This document shows, one piece after another, positions 33,605-44,360 of a DNA stretch of 64,000 nt. Each line of letters starts with the position of its first letter. Positions within the stretch are counted from its first letter, which is position 1. Source of the DNA: Ditylenchus dipsaci (taxonomy: Eukaryota > Nematoda > Chromadorea > Rhabditida > Anguinidae); NCBI GenBank assembly GCA_004194705.1, contig SADC01000847.1:62001-126000 (forward strand). The letters are read 5' to 3'. The notes beneath the pieces are model-generated. The model saw nothing but the letters and a program-made list of their open reading frames with translations, was not told the DNA's origin and did not search any database. The position numbers were made by a program, and so were the translations under genes.

Positions 33605-34309
33605 CTCCCCAATCACCATGATAACATTGAAAAAACGGCGTATAGACGTTTCGCAAATTTAGTAATTCTACTATTTTTGCGAAACGTTTCGCAAATTTAG
33701 TAATTTTACTATTTTTGCGAAACGTTTCGCAAATTTAGTAATTCTATTATTTTATATATGTATTTGCGCAAATTCAAATATTTTTCATCTACGACCACTA
33801 ATCGTATCTACAGTAACTGCACTTCGGTTGTAAATTCAGTTATCTGTTCTTTGGTTTGCATTGCTTTAATGAGGCATTGATGAAGGATCCTTTTTCATGG
33901 ATTATTTGTTTAGTGCTCATCATGAAGGTCTGGACTAGAGCTGACGATTTGGCTTGTTGCGATATATTTTTGCGATATTTTTGTTCACGATCAAATGCGA
34001 TATGCGATATATCCAAAATGATGATGCGATATATCGCTGCGATATGCGATATTTTTCCACAGAGGTGAGCAAAGCCTTAAAAAAATTCTGCGGCGGCCAA
34101 GCCGCCGCAGAATTACTATTTATTTGTGACTATTCAAGCAGACTAACTCCAATGAACAATTTTATTTAACATTATTTTTCACATTTCACCTTGCATCCAT
34201 CATCATCCTCACATAACATCACCTAATACTTAAAATTCAATTCTTTTAGATTTTTGTTCAAAAAGAGCAACATCTCCGCATTCTGTTTCAGTTTCCACAG
34301 CAGGCTCCG

Positions 34310-35445
34310 TTGCTACTCATTTGCGCCCAACTCATTTGCGCCCACTCATTTGCGCCCACTCATTTGCGCGCAACTCGTTTGCGCCCACCTCGTTTGCGCA
34401 CAACTCGTTTGCGCCCACTCATTTGCGCTCACTCATTTGCGCCCAATCATTTGGGCCCGCTTCATTGTTTTTCAAAATTTTGAATTCGTGGTTTTGATTT
34501 TTTGGATTTCCGAATTTTTCACCACTCGTCTGTATTTTCCTCACCTTGTATTATTGTGTTGAGTTTTGTCGATGTCTTTCAATGTGGATAACGTCTGGCT
34601 AGCTAATGTGCTTGCTCAAACTCAGAAAACACTTCAGACAGCTAACCAGGTATGATAATTTTGTTAAGCTTCATATTTTCACTAAACCTCTAATCTTTAC
34701 TCTTTTTAGGGTGTTTTGTCGCTATCAAACAAAGAAGAGCAATGCCTAATCGTCAACAGCTACGAATACAGAAAGGGCCGCGCCATCAATTCGGGAACGG
34801 TTCAGAAGTGGAGATGCATAAATCGAGCGTGTAATGGAACTGCAAAAACAAGCTTCGGCTCTCTGGAAAATTTGCTCCTTCTCAATCCACATGTTTGCAG
34901 ACAAAGTCCTAATGCTTTTGTGGTATTTTTTGTTCCTTTTCACTGCAGTAATTTTAAATTAACAGCGACGTGATATCATAGCCAGAAGAAGAGAACCATG
35001 AGGACGAAGATCTCTAAATTGATGTTATTTTTCTGTTGGCGTTATTGAGTTCTTTTGCTTTTGAAATAAAAGTCTGTTATTTGTGGGAAAAAAATTCAGC
35101 TTCAACTTTTTTAAATTCAGGTCGATAAGTACTAAACTCGAGAAGACCGCGAGGTCATACTTCCTATTCACCAGAATTTCTAAAAGTCTTTATTCTTGAT
35201 CTTTCTTATCTCAATAAAAAATTAATATTCTCAATAAAGCAACCAGAAAGTTATTATAGTCCACTATCTGTTTTTCATGATATAATATGTTAAATGGAGG
35301 CGGGCACTCATGAGTTGCGCGCAAATGAGTGTGCGCAAATGAGTGGGCGCAAACGAGTTGGGCGCAAACGAGGTGGGCGCAAACGAGTTGCGCGCAAATG
35401 AGTGGGCGCAAATGAGTGGGCGCAAATGAGTTGGGCGCAAGGCTC
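34310..35445 (+). mobile_element. Foldback element with CTCATTTGCGCCCA sub-repeats carrying a FLYWCH gene
   Basis: The left arm (34314-34455) has about ten CTCATTTGCGCCCA units. The right arm (35305-35440) has the complementary GGGCGCAAATGAG units. Monomers alternate ATTTGCG and GTTTGCG in similar order on both arms. Between them is an intron-containing FLYWCH-domain gene. No unambiguous target duplication was seen. Nested in 33936-35826. Confidence 0.85.
34572..35017 (+). CDS. FLYWCH-type zinc-finger protein, transposon-borne
   Basis: Three exons in phase: 34572-34649, 34710-34922, 34982-35017, about 108 residues, with introns of about 60 nt ending TTTTTAG and TCATAG. The N-terminus is MSFNVDNVWLANVLAQTQKT. 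The FLYWCH finger runs SYEYRKGRAINSGTVQKWRC, INRACNGTAKTSFG and ends with H at LNPHVCRQ. The short tail is acidic (PEEENHEDEDL). FLYWCH fingers bind DNA and are often associated with MULE transposases, so a terminus-binding role is possible. The last exon is the least certain. Confidence 0.75.
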
Positions 35446-35837
35446 ATCTAGAAATATATGCCCTCAACACGCTGCCGACAAACATCAAAAGAAAATTGCA
35501 CAGAAGAGAAAAAATCACAGACGCAGAACAGCACAGGACAATAGAAATAGCAATGCGGCGACACTAGGCGAAGATTTCGCCAAAATTCGCTCAAAACAAA
35601 AAAAATTCGGCAAAAAATCGGGCGAAAATCTAAAATTTTCACAAAATCGTGTCAAATTTTAGGCGAAAAATGTCAAAATCGGCTTGCGATATATCTCACC
35701 TGATGCGATGCGATATGCGATATTTTCAAAATGGCCGGTGCGATATTTGCAATCGATATTTTTGGCTAAAATTTGGTGCGATCGATCGATATTTGCGATG
35801 CGATATATCGATCGTCGTCAGCTCTAGTCTGGACTAA

Positions 35838-37030
35838 CGAGTGTTGGACAAATGATCCCGATGTCGTCTATTGGCTGGAGGAAGTGCTTGATAAGAAGCT
35901 GAAGCAGAATGACGTTGCAGCAAATATTCTCAGGGATTTCGGTCGTAAATTTTCTCAGAAGGCTATCTCAAACCATGTTCCCACGGCCGGAGGGATTAAG
36001 AAGGAGCAGCAAAAAATCATGTAAGGCATTGTTTATATTCACGAAGACTAGCTCGATCAAGTCCAAGCAGTTTGGGAAGATGAAGGCAGTGCAAAGGGGT
36101 GAGCATGGTTACCACACTTTTCGCATCAGCAATGATCAAACAGAAAGGAAGAACTACTACATATGCTATCACTGCGGCGAGTAAGTGATCTTATATCTTT
36201 GCTCTCGTGTCTTGTTGTGAGCGCTGCGCACGTTTAGAATCAAGCGCAATCTGAAAAAGGTGGGAGGTGAGCCGTTTCGAGTGCCAACGCTGCACGAAGC
36301 TACTGAAACCGGGGAATGCATCGTCTTTGGCTCCCACCACGCCAATGCAAGGTCTACAAGGAGAGTGAAATCCTCGCCATGAATCTGGATAGGGAGTGCC
36401 GCCAAGAAGTCAGGACGCAAGCAGGAGCTCAGCCACAGACAACATTCGAGAAAGTAGGTTGTTTGACATTTAATTGTTTGATCGGGTTTAAGTGGTTGCT
36501 TGTCTTAGTATCATGAGAAAGCGCTGAAGATGTCTCAGGCGAAAGATGAGGGTATTCAATCCTGCCTCTGTCAATATGCAATTCGGCCCGTATGAGGAGA
36601 AGAGGCAACAGTTATTCCGTCATCGACGCCAAGGAGTACTAGTGGTGGACGACCCGTTCGACTTGCCCGGCAAGGGCCTGTGGCAATGTCAAGATGGGTC
36701 GAGCGGGTGGACTTGTTCAAGGCCAACATAATTCTGTTCCCAATTCATCATCCAGAGCATTGGTGCTTGGCGGTAAGAATCTTTGTGTTTTCGCTTGTCG
36801 GGAATTTGTGGGATTATAGGTTGCTCATGTGAAGGAAGGAAGCATCAACTACTACGACTCACTGCAAGGAGATGACAATGGATGCATTCGCCGACTGCAG
36901 TAGCCTTTAATCGTTTATTAGCCATATTTATCCAGCTTATTTTCTTTCAGAAAGTTTTTCGATTGTGAGGCAAAGCTGAGAAGAGAAGATGCGGCGCCAA
37001 TGGGCTGGACTCCCTCAGTGCTAAGAGTAT
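35838..37030 (+). pseudogene. Ulp1-like (C48) cysteine protease gene, decayed
   Basis: The clearest part, about 36690-36899, reads SRWVERVDLFKANIILFPIH then HPEHWCLA. A 46-nt intron (GTAAGA...TTATAG) follows, then VAHVKEGSINYYDSLQGDD. The HW and YYDSL motifs are the Ulp1/SENP catalytic-His and catalytic-Asp regions. A segment at about 36958-37030 reads DCEAKLRREDAAPMGW; the catalytic Cys (DCG) motif was not found. Upstream pieces (EVLDKKLKQNDVAANILRDF near 35880, NYYICYHCGE near 36150) are coding-like but in shifting frames. Ulp1 domains are frequent passengers of MULE-type elements. Confidence 0.65.
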
Positions 37031-37288
37031 TATCCAAAATCCTTCGATCTGTACATTAAAATTTCGCTATTTATAAGATATTCCCGTGCAAACGAGTGCA
37101 AACGCCCAGGCCGACATGAAGAAAATCAGAAAAAATATGATGGATGAAATCACGGATCGCCTTTTGCTTTAACCGTTGCTTAACAGTTGTTATGTTTGTT
37201 CGCTGAGTTGATTTGAATAAAGCTAGGTTTTTGCATTTCGTAGTGCTGGTTGCTATAAGATATCCCGAAGCACATCGGCCTTTCTGGA

Positions 37289-38259
37289 GGTTCCTACACA
37301 CTTTGCCGCATGGCACTTTGCCGCAGACACTTTGCCGCAGACACTTTGCCGCATGACACTTTGCCGCAAGACACTTTGCCGCATGACTATTTGCCGCAGA
37401 CACTTTGCCGCCGACACTTTGCCGCACTTTTGTGTTCTCAAAAAAACTTTAAAAAACTCATTACCCGAACAAGTTATCAACCACCAATTTATCGACAAAG
37501 GCAACAAAATTAAATAAACAATGTGAGATCAACAATTAATTCCAATATCATCTTCTTCTTCAACAGAATCTTCATTGACAGCTTCATCGCCATCGGCTCT
37601 GTCTCTAACGAAAGCAAACTCAGACAAGTGGTGTTGCACAGCTTTCGGGATTCAATAGTCGTATGTTTTTCGCTGAGCAAGCATCTGTCTTAGCAGTTCC
37701 ACGACACCGAACTTTCATGCAGCGCCAATTCCGGATTTGTCCCATGTTTACGAGTCTATCTTTTTTGTATTCGAAACCACCGGAAATTAGCAGCTCATTT
37801 CCCTTGCTCGATTTTGTAAGCTTTCCCTAAAATTACAGGTGAGCAAAAAAACCCTCAAATAAACAATCGACCTGGAGAGAAGTTTGCGGAGGACCTATTT
37901 GAGTATCCACGAGATCAAACATATTAGCAAGCCAATTGAAATCAACACCGAAAGCCATTGTAACTTCTGTAAGAAGTATGGTTGAAAGGAAGAAAATGGT
38001 TAAGCGCATAAAGAGAGCAGCTACATTTCTGACCAACAAAATTTTTTATTGAATAAAAGAATGAAAAATCAAAAATTTCAACAAGATAGTATGCAGAAGA
38101 CAGATTTAAATTCAAAAAAAACCTTGTGAAGGAAGACTCATAATAATTGTGCGGCAAAGTGTCATGCGGCAAAGTGTCTTGCGGCAAAGTGACTGCGGCG
38201 AAGTGTCATGCGGCAAAGTGTCTGCGGCAAAGTGCCATGCGGCAAAGTGGTTGTGTACG
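37289..38259. mobile_element. Foldback element with CACTTTGCCGCATGA sub-repeats
   Basis: The left arm (37300-37425) carries about nine CACTTTGCCGCA units. The right arm (38152-38250) carries about eight TGCGGCAAAGTG units. TTTCTGGA occurs outside both (37281-37288 and 38260-38267), a likely 8-bp duplication, though the outermost bases of the two arms match only loosely. The interior is AT-rich with no recognised domain. Confidence 0.75.
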
Positions 38260-38620
38260 TTTCTGGATGTACCGTTTGAACCAGGAAGATGTAAAAAATT
38301 TGGCCTGGGAATGCGGGGCGGTTTGCGGTTACCCGCGCCTTAAAAAACACGCGGTTACCTGCAAAAATATTTGAATTTGCGCAAATACATGTATAAAATA
38401 ATAGAATTACTAAATTTGAGAAACGTTTCGCAAAAGTAGTAGAATTACTAAATTTGCGAAACGTCTACGCACCGAAAAAACAACAGGGGGACCAAGGCAA
38501 AATATGGAAAAAATCAACAGGGGGGACCAAGGCAAAAAGAGGAAACAGATTCTCCGATAGCGCCTATTATCCGTGGAAGAGTGATCGTGATCCCTGACAG
38601 TAATCCAGACCAAAATTGTG

Positions 38621-39534
38621 CGGTACCGGACAATATTTCGCCGACAATTATTTCGCCGACATTATTTCGCGCGACATTATTTCGCGGACCATTATTTCGC
38701 CGCGACAAAATTTCGCCGATATTCTAATTGTCGTTTTTTCTAGTTCGCGCCTTTTTTTCTGGCTGATTTTACGGCACGAATCTTCACAACCATCTGCGAG
38801 AAGAGTAATTATTCGACCGCTATGACTCAGATACGCAGTTTTCTCATGAGGTACCTTTTCTTCAGCTATTTCAAATTGGAAGATTTTAGTGCCGCAAAAT
38901 CGTGGCGTTGGCATGTATTCCAATCAGAAATCTGGACACATTGATTGTTGAGAAATAATAAAGATAAATTTTAGGGTCTATGAAATACCTCTATGCAGTA
39001 CCTCTATGCTGACGAACGAATAAAACGACATAACATCGTTTCTTTCGAATATCTTGGTGCGATCGCTTCCAACTTCAGAATGGCTCAAGGTACTCACCGT
39101 ATTTATTCTAATAGAACACCAGTCTCTAATAGAGCACCACCTCTTAAGGCCAAAACTAGGTGGTAAACCATGTTTTATTGCATTTTTAACACGAAGTCAA
39201 AAATTTTTTGGAGGTTGAAAAATAGAGCACTATGGTGTTCTATTAGAATAAATACGGTACATTAAAGCCGGCGCGCCAGAATTCTCTGATGAAGAAATTT
39301 CGGATCTGGATGGAGAATAATAAGAATGTTTAAGTCTTTGTTGTTATTTGCTTCTCTTATTTGTTGTTATTTGCTTCTCTGATTTGTTGTTATATGACTT
39401 GAGTCAATAAAACTTTGTGTTGGATTCACTTGAAAAATGTCTGGCATGTAATCAATGAAATTAGTAAAAATAAATAATGGCGGCGAAATTTTGTCGCGGC
39501 GAAATAATTGTCGGCGAAATATTGTCATGTACCC
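38621..39534. mobile_element. Foldback element with ATTATTTCGCCGAC sub-repeats
   Basis: Ends GGTACCGGACAATATTTCGC and the complement of GGTACATGACAATATTTCGC are inverted repeats, with ATTTCGCCGAC units inside both. AAATTGTG flanks both (38613-38620 and 39535-39542), an 8-bp duplication. The interior has coding-like scraps (ending GAPEFSDEEISDLDGE at about 39280-39320) interrupted by a TA-family MITE. Confidence 0.85.
39097..39257. mobile_element. MITE, CCGTATTTATTCTAATAGAACACC type
   Basis: Inverted ends CCGTATTTATTCTAATAGAA / TTCTATTAGAATAAATACGG. The right side is followed by TA, the left preceded by CA. Core word AGAGCACC / GTGTTCT. It is inserted in the 38621-39534 element. Confidence 0.8.
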
Positions 39535-39694
39535 AAATTGTGGGAATTACCACGTTTGGGTCAGCTTTGCGAGAGGGTGCAGAATTTAGGCGAATTTTTC
39601 GGTTGTCACTTGTTAAAAATTTTAGTTTTTTATCGAAATTTCGGCGCTACTGTAATATAACCCCCCCCCCCCCCCAAAACGCTACTGTAATATA

Positions 39695-39808
39695 CCGTCC
39701 CCTCAAATAAAGCCCAATAAGGCCAAAAAGACATCTTCTAATAAGTCCCCACCTCCAAAGAGGGGTTGAAAAATAAGGCCCCATGGGTCCTCATTTGAAG
39801 ATATACGG
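39695..39808. mobile_element. MITE, CCGTCCCCTCAAATAAAGCCC type
   Basis: TA at both ends (39693-39694 and 39809-39810). A diverged member of the same family, with AAATAAAGCCC and AAATAAGGCCCC words. It follows a C15-17 run. Confidence 0.65.
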
Positions 39809-39997
39809 TATATTCGTTTTATGTTTTGAAACGGCTGACCTTATGTAAGATCGGGTTTGTGGTAAGATTCTTTGGTACTATTCCATTGTACCGCCCCCCC
39901 CCCCCAAAAAAAGCTATTCCCGTGAAAAAAAGTGGCCCCTGTATTATTCCCTTCTCCTCCCAATACAGCCCATAATCCCTTTTAAACTGCTTTTCTG

Positions 39998-40282
39998 TAG
40001 AGATGGCCTCGGGACGGGACGGGAATCCCGTCCCGTCCCGAAGGGATTTTAGGGCTTGTCCCGTCCCGGTGTCCCGTCCCGGAAAAAAATTCTAGTGTGT
40101 CCCGTCCCGGAATGATTTTCCGATTTTTCCTTCATTTTTCCTTTATTTTACCTTATTAATGGGTCGGGACGTCCCGTCCCGAAGGGTTTTTAGGCCTTGT
40201 CCCGTCCCGATGTCCTGTCCCGAAATTTTTTAAAGTAAATTTTGTCCCGTCCCGTCCCGAAATAGGCCATTTGCCATCTCTA
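39998..40282. mobile_element. hAT-like MITE with TCCCGTCCCG sub-repeats
   Basis: Inverted ends TAGAGATGGCC / GGCCATTTGCCATCTCTA, with exact 8-bp duplications CTTTTCTG at 39990-39997 and 40283-40290. Nearly all GC-rich sequence inside is GGGACGGGA or its complement. Non-coding. Confidence 0.9.
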
Positions 40283-40358
40283 CTTTTCTGGTCCTTTTAT
40301 GGCAAAATTATTGCATAAAAATCTGACAGTAGCGTCGAAATTTCTAAGTAAAAGCCAC

Positions 40359-41320
40359 CTTTATGACAGGATCTTCTTGTACCACCTGGACGACTTTCTC
40401 ATCTTTATACAGTTGGGGAGCCAAGTCTACATCCATCTGCGGAATATAGGCCTCATCCAGATGCTTGGTCTCCACATCTTCAGGCACTTCTATAGTTTGT
40501 TTGGGTTTAATGTACAAGTCTTCTCCACTTTTCTCTGCTTCCAATACAACATTTTCCGGCAAGGAGACGTTGCGTCTATTTTTCGTTCTGTGTCGAAAAC
40601 GTTGGAAGCGTTGAGTTTTGATGCTGGAGGGTCGGTGGATAAACTGTCTAGACCTGTTTTTTGCTGAGAGTGGTCTTGCAAACACATCCTCCCTTACTTC
40701 AGGCACTTGGTCGTCTTCAAAACCGATGTCTTCAATGTCGCTGTAGGCTTGGGGGTCATCGGTGGAGAAGGTGATATTTGCTGGTTTTTGGACAAGGTAA
40801 TCAGGCTTAAATTGTAGGTAAATGAATTGTTTGATTCACTGTTCAACCGTGAGTTTACTAAACTTTTTTAAAACTTTTTTAAACTTCTTTAAAGATTATG
40901 AACCCCAACTAAAGTACGATTATTTGAACCCTGTCTTAGATTAATACCACGATCTACTACTCTCTCAGTACGCCTTAAAAAGATCACCTCATTTTGAGAA
41001 GAACTCTGTAGAGATTTAGTGTCCTCATCTTCTTGTTTGGTATATGCGTTGGGCGCCTTTTTGGTCACCCTTTTATCCGCATTTTGATTACTATGTGGAG
41101 TGGCGGAGTCCACATCAGCCAAAGTAGACCTGGTTTGTGTTGCTGTCCATGGTCTAGCCGAGCTAGTTGGTCTATTGTTGGTACGTTGTCTACGAAACAC
41201 ACTAGAGGTGCCCTTGCTTTGAGGATTGCCAGATTGAGCGGAAGTGGATGGTCCAGAAACTTCGGAGTCTAGAGTGTCTGGAAAAGAGGCATTTTTTGGT
41301 TCTCTGTTGCTACCAAACAT
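40359..41320 (-). CDS. Two-exon coding segment, unknown protein (possible CNG 5' end)
   Basis: Exon 40910-41320 starts with ATG (MFGSNREPKNASFPDTLDSE) and continues rich in S, T, N, R and Q. Exon 40359-40805 reads PDYLVQKPANITFSTDDPQA, a basic patch FQRFRHRTKNRRN and an acidic C-terminal half. The intron is 104 nt and phases are 0/0. The second exon ends in phase 0 at a GTGGCT donor, compatible with the exon at 30874. No domain was recognised. Long open frames of low-complexity but non-repetitive composition suggest a real protein. Confidence 0.55.
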
Positions 41321-41329
41321 AGCTCTGCT

Positions 41330-41740
41330 AACATCTGCAACCGATAAAAAATCAGTTAGTTGTGTTTAATTTTTTTTTTGGAAAAATTGTAATTAATGAG
41401 ATTATGCTAGTTGAAGATCAGTAATTTTTTCTTGTTTTTGGTGGAAGTAGTATATAATTTTTAAAAATAAAATACTCAACAAATTTTAGCTCAAGAACTG
41501 GATTCGATTTAAACAAATGTAATAAAAATTATTGAATCAATGTTCAGTATTTCAAGGCAGAATTGTTGTACTTTTAACTATAACATTAATCTTAACTATA
41601 ACATTCTTGATCCTCTGGGGTGGATCACTTTTACTACAATATTCATGCATGTTCATTGGTATAAACATCATAAGCATCATGAAATGACCTTTTTTATTTT
41701 TTAGACAATCGATTACAGATTTTAAATTCTTTTCAAATTT
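41330..41740. other. No gene recognised
   Basis: AT-rich sequence directly upstream of the minus-strand ATG at 41320. It could hold the promoter or 5' untranslated region of that gene. AACTATAACATTAATCTTAA near 41575 is partly repeated. No defined promoter motif could be supported. Confidence 0.4.
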
Positions 41741-41859
41741 TTTAATTTGATTGAAACATCAGAATTAACATAAAAACTTCGAAAAATTGAGAAAAAAAAT
41801 GGCTAGACCCTTGAAGGGCCATTGCCGTCTCCGACAACGGGGAAAACTTGTTCTTGTCA

Positions 41860-42420
41860 TTGAAAGACTGATTATTGTCACCGAAAGTCTGATTGTTGTC
41901 ACCGAAAAACTTATTCTTGTCACCGAAAGTGGTTCTCCACACGAAATCAGCAATTTATAAATTTTTTGGTCACTCTTGTGTGGAATTCAGGGGTGGGGAA
42001 AGACCAGATCGCTCAGGTCCCACTCCGGAATTGCCAGAAGGCCAAAATAATTAGTTTTTTGGGGCTATATTAAAAGGGGCGGTAAAGTTTTTGAGAAAAA
42101 TTGATTGAGCGGATCAGATTTTGGGTCAGAAGGGCTTAATCGCTCAGAATTCCAGGTTTATGGTGGTTTTGAGTGGTTTCGGGTGGGGTTGTGGGCGGTA
42201 AGCCCAACTGTAAGCCCATTAAGCCCATCTGACCGAAATCTAATCCGCGTAATCGATTTTTTTCAAAAAGTTTACCCAACCCCCTAATATACCCCAAAAA
42301 ACCAATTATTTTGGTCTTTTGGACGTTCCGGAGTAGGTCCGGAGCCATCTGGTCTTTCCCAACCCTGAATATCACACAAAAATGACCCAAAAATTCAAAA
42401 TTCAAAACACGTGGCAACGG
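41860..42420. repeat. GTCACCGAAAA sub-repeats and palindrome copy 2
   Basis: TTGTCACCGAAAGTCTGATT units at 41860-41935 form one arm of a foldback whose partner was not seen. About 41985-42420 is an inverted repeat of GGAAAGACCAGATCGCTCAG and ACTCCGGAAT, a copy of the palindrome at 27243. Confidence 0.65.
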
Positions 42421-42429
42421 CCCTTTAAC

Positions 42430-43600
42430 TGAGGTTTAAACCTTTAACCGATTTCTTCTGTGCTTCACAATTTAATGCTTTTCAAAGGTAGGCAAAGATC
42501 AGATCTGATCAAGATCACTAGTAGTTTTTCCAGCAAAATTTTTTTTACAATTAGGCTAATTTGAAAAAAAGAGAAAGATATTGTGATTTAGTTCTGGTCA
42601 TTCCAATTTACAGTAAAAAACAAATGTGAGATGAAAAAATATAGCCGGGCTAGACCACCCCGGGTACGCCTACGCTCACGCGTCGTTCAAAAAAGATACC
42701 ACCTGCAAAAATTTTAAAAGTTAGCTTAAAGGCTTAAAAAATAATAAAGCTCTAGTTGGAGTTAAATTTTAGGTTGATCACTAAACAGGCATATATAAAC
42801 TAATGTGAAAATTGGCACAAGACCACTCCAAAGTGATCGCATATTTGGTAGGATCTGCACTTTATTAGAATTCATTTGAGAAACCCTATTCTTAGCTATA
42901 GTATCTAATTGTCACCTTAGAAAGAAAAAATACATAATTCACAAATCAATAAAGAAATAGATTTGCTAACCAAAAATGTGTAGTGAAAAGCAGGAAAAAG
43001 TTTCTTGAAAGAGAATAATTCTTGAAATAAACTTCTAATTACTGACACACGGCTTCCAATACAGAAGTAGCAGGCAATTGATTGCATCCTCCACCCCCAC
43101 TTAGCATACTACTGGTGTCTATATGTACATACATACTAGTCAGACAACACACCACTCCCTTGGGGCAATAGATACCTGGCTTAGGGCAGCAAAAAAGCAA
43201 AAGAAGAAGACCATTTAGCAGCAGCAGGCATGCGTGGAGAAGAAGCTCTAATACCTTTTTTTAATAACAAATTTTTTAATTTCCACTATTACTGGCTGTA
43301 GCGCTAGTTTTACAAGCTAAAAAGGGACAGTAGTCAATAATCTGAGTGTTGGAAAAGAAGGGAAGCAAGAAGAATTAACTAATGAAGAGGAGGAAATTGG
43401 CATAATCCTGTCTTTGAGCAACAGATATTGGCATATCTTTCGAGTTTTTTTATTATATAAATTGGTTCTTGGAGGGAAAAAGTTATCTTGGGGGAAATTA
43501 GTAAAAACAATGGACTAGGCTGAAGAAGTAAAGAAAAGACAACTTTCATTATCATACTTTTTTCGTGTTTCTGACTATTCTTACGACAAACATGATACCT
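42430..43600. other. No gene recognised
   Basis: Relatively repeat-poor AT-rich sequence with no long open frame on either strand and no protein motif recognised. GTCTATATGTACATACATAC near 43117 is a short repeat-like patch. Confidence 0.4.
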
Positions 43601-43614
43601 TCAGGAGAGTAAAG

Positions 43615-43980
43615 CCTTGCATCCATTGACTGAAAGTAAATCCCATGTTTTTAACGCGGGAAGGGCTGTAAATTTTTTTGTCCAGAATTTTTTTTCTGGG
43701 TTACCTAAAAAATTCCAACCACAAATCTCTGAAAAGGGTTTGATAAAAATGCGATACTCTCACTCTGCCTTTCACTCTGCTTTTATTCAAATTACTGAAA
43801 GGCAGAGTGAGAGTAAACGCATTTTTTATCAAAGTTTTTTCATAGATTTATGGCTGGAATTTTTTTTTGGGTAGACCTGAATCTTAAAGTGGCACCAAAA
43901 AAAATTTTTTTATGAACAAAAAAAGTTTACAGGCCTTCCCGCGTTAAAAATCATGAGATTTACTCTCAGTCATTATGTAC
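43615..43980. repeat. Palindrome with about 120-bp arms
   Basis: TTGACTGAAAGTAAATCCCATG at 43625 and TTTTTAACGCGGGAAGG are inverted at about 43940-43972. CACTCTGCCTTTCACTCTGC is inverted in the centre. Non-coding. Confidence 0.65.
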
Positions 43981-44189
43981 GAAGCTTGAAGGACCTGTCT
44001 CTTCCTTATCATGGCAATTCGAAAAGTTTGAATGCGCGCGGGACCACACACATTTTGTCAATAATATTTTCGAATTGTTTTTTGTTTGCGCTTATTGTCT
44101 AGAAAATAAATTTGTAAATTTGTCGAACCATTACCAGTGTTTTTAAAAATCACAGTCACATCTCACACTCACACATAGCGGTCCGTGAC

Positions 44190-44360
44190 ATTTGGCCTCC
44201 GCGACCGTTTGGCCCTCGGGACGTTTGGCCCCCTCCTATGAAAAAGGGACGTTTGGCCCCATCTACATAAAACGAGACATTTGGCCCCCTCCTATCAAAA
44301 AGGGACTTTTGACCCTTCAAATGAATATGGGACATTTGGCCCCCTCAACACTTAAAAGAA
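44190..44360. repeat. GGACGTTTGGCCCCCTCC sub-repeat arm
   Basis: Five to six GACRTTTGGCCCCC units spaced by about 30 bp. The complementary arm was not seen, so this is one arm of a foldback or a degraded copy. GACCGAGTACA / GACTGGGTACA repeats follow at 44420-44470. Confidence 0.6.

Larger units (their letters stand above)
33936..35826. mobile_element. hAT-like element with GCGATATATC sub-repeats, itself invaded
   Basis: Inverted ends TAGAGCTGACGA / TCGTCAGCTCTA, with exact 8-bp duplications GTCTGGAC at 33928-33935 and 35827-35834. GCGATATGCGATAT words fill the left arm (33955-34060) and right arm (35690-35815). The interior holds a second foldback carrying a FLYWCH gene. Removing the whole insert rejoins a coding-like stretch that continues into the Ulp1-like region. 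Confidence 0.88.
32810..38566. mobile_element. Outer shell of a large nested transposon complex
   Basis: TTGGCGCTATCGGAGAATCT.. at about 32806-32890 is inverted at about 38470-38566, together with GGGGACCAAGGC. Just inside, AAACGTTTCGCAAATTTAGT units (about 33645-33740) are inverted at about 38395-38465. Within the shell are several inserted elements, an Ulp1-like protease remnant and a FLYWCH gene. The left end begins just after the CPEB stop codon, so the CPEB 3' untranslated region may run into it. Confidence 0.65.

Noticed and set aside
40910..41320. Assignment of the 41-kb exon to a named family
   Set aside because: The S/T/N/Q/R-rich sequence has no diagnostic motif, so only 'coding, unknown' is supported.
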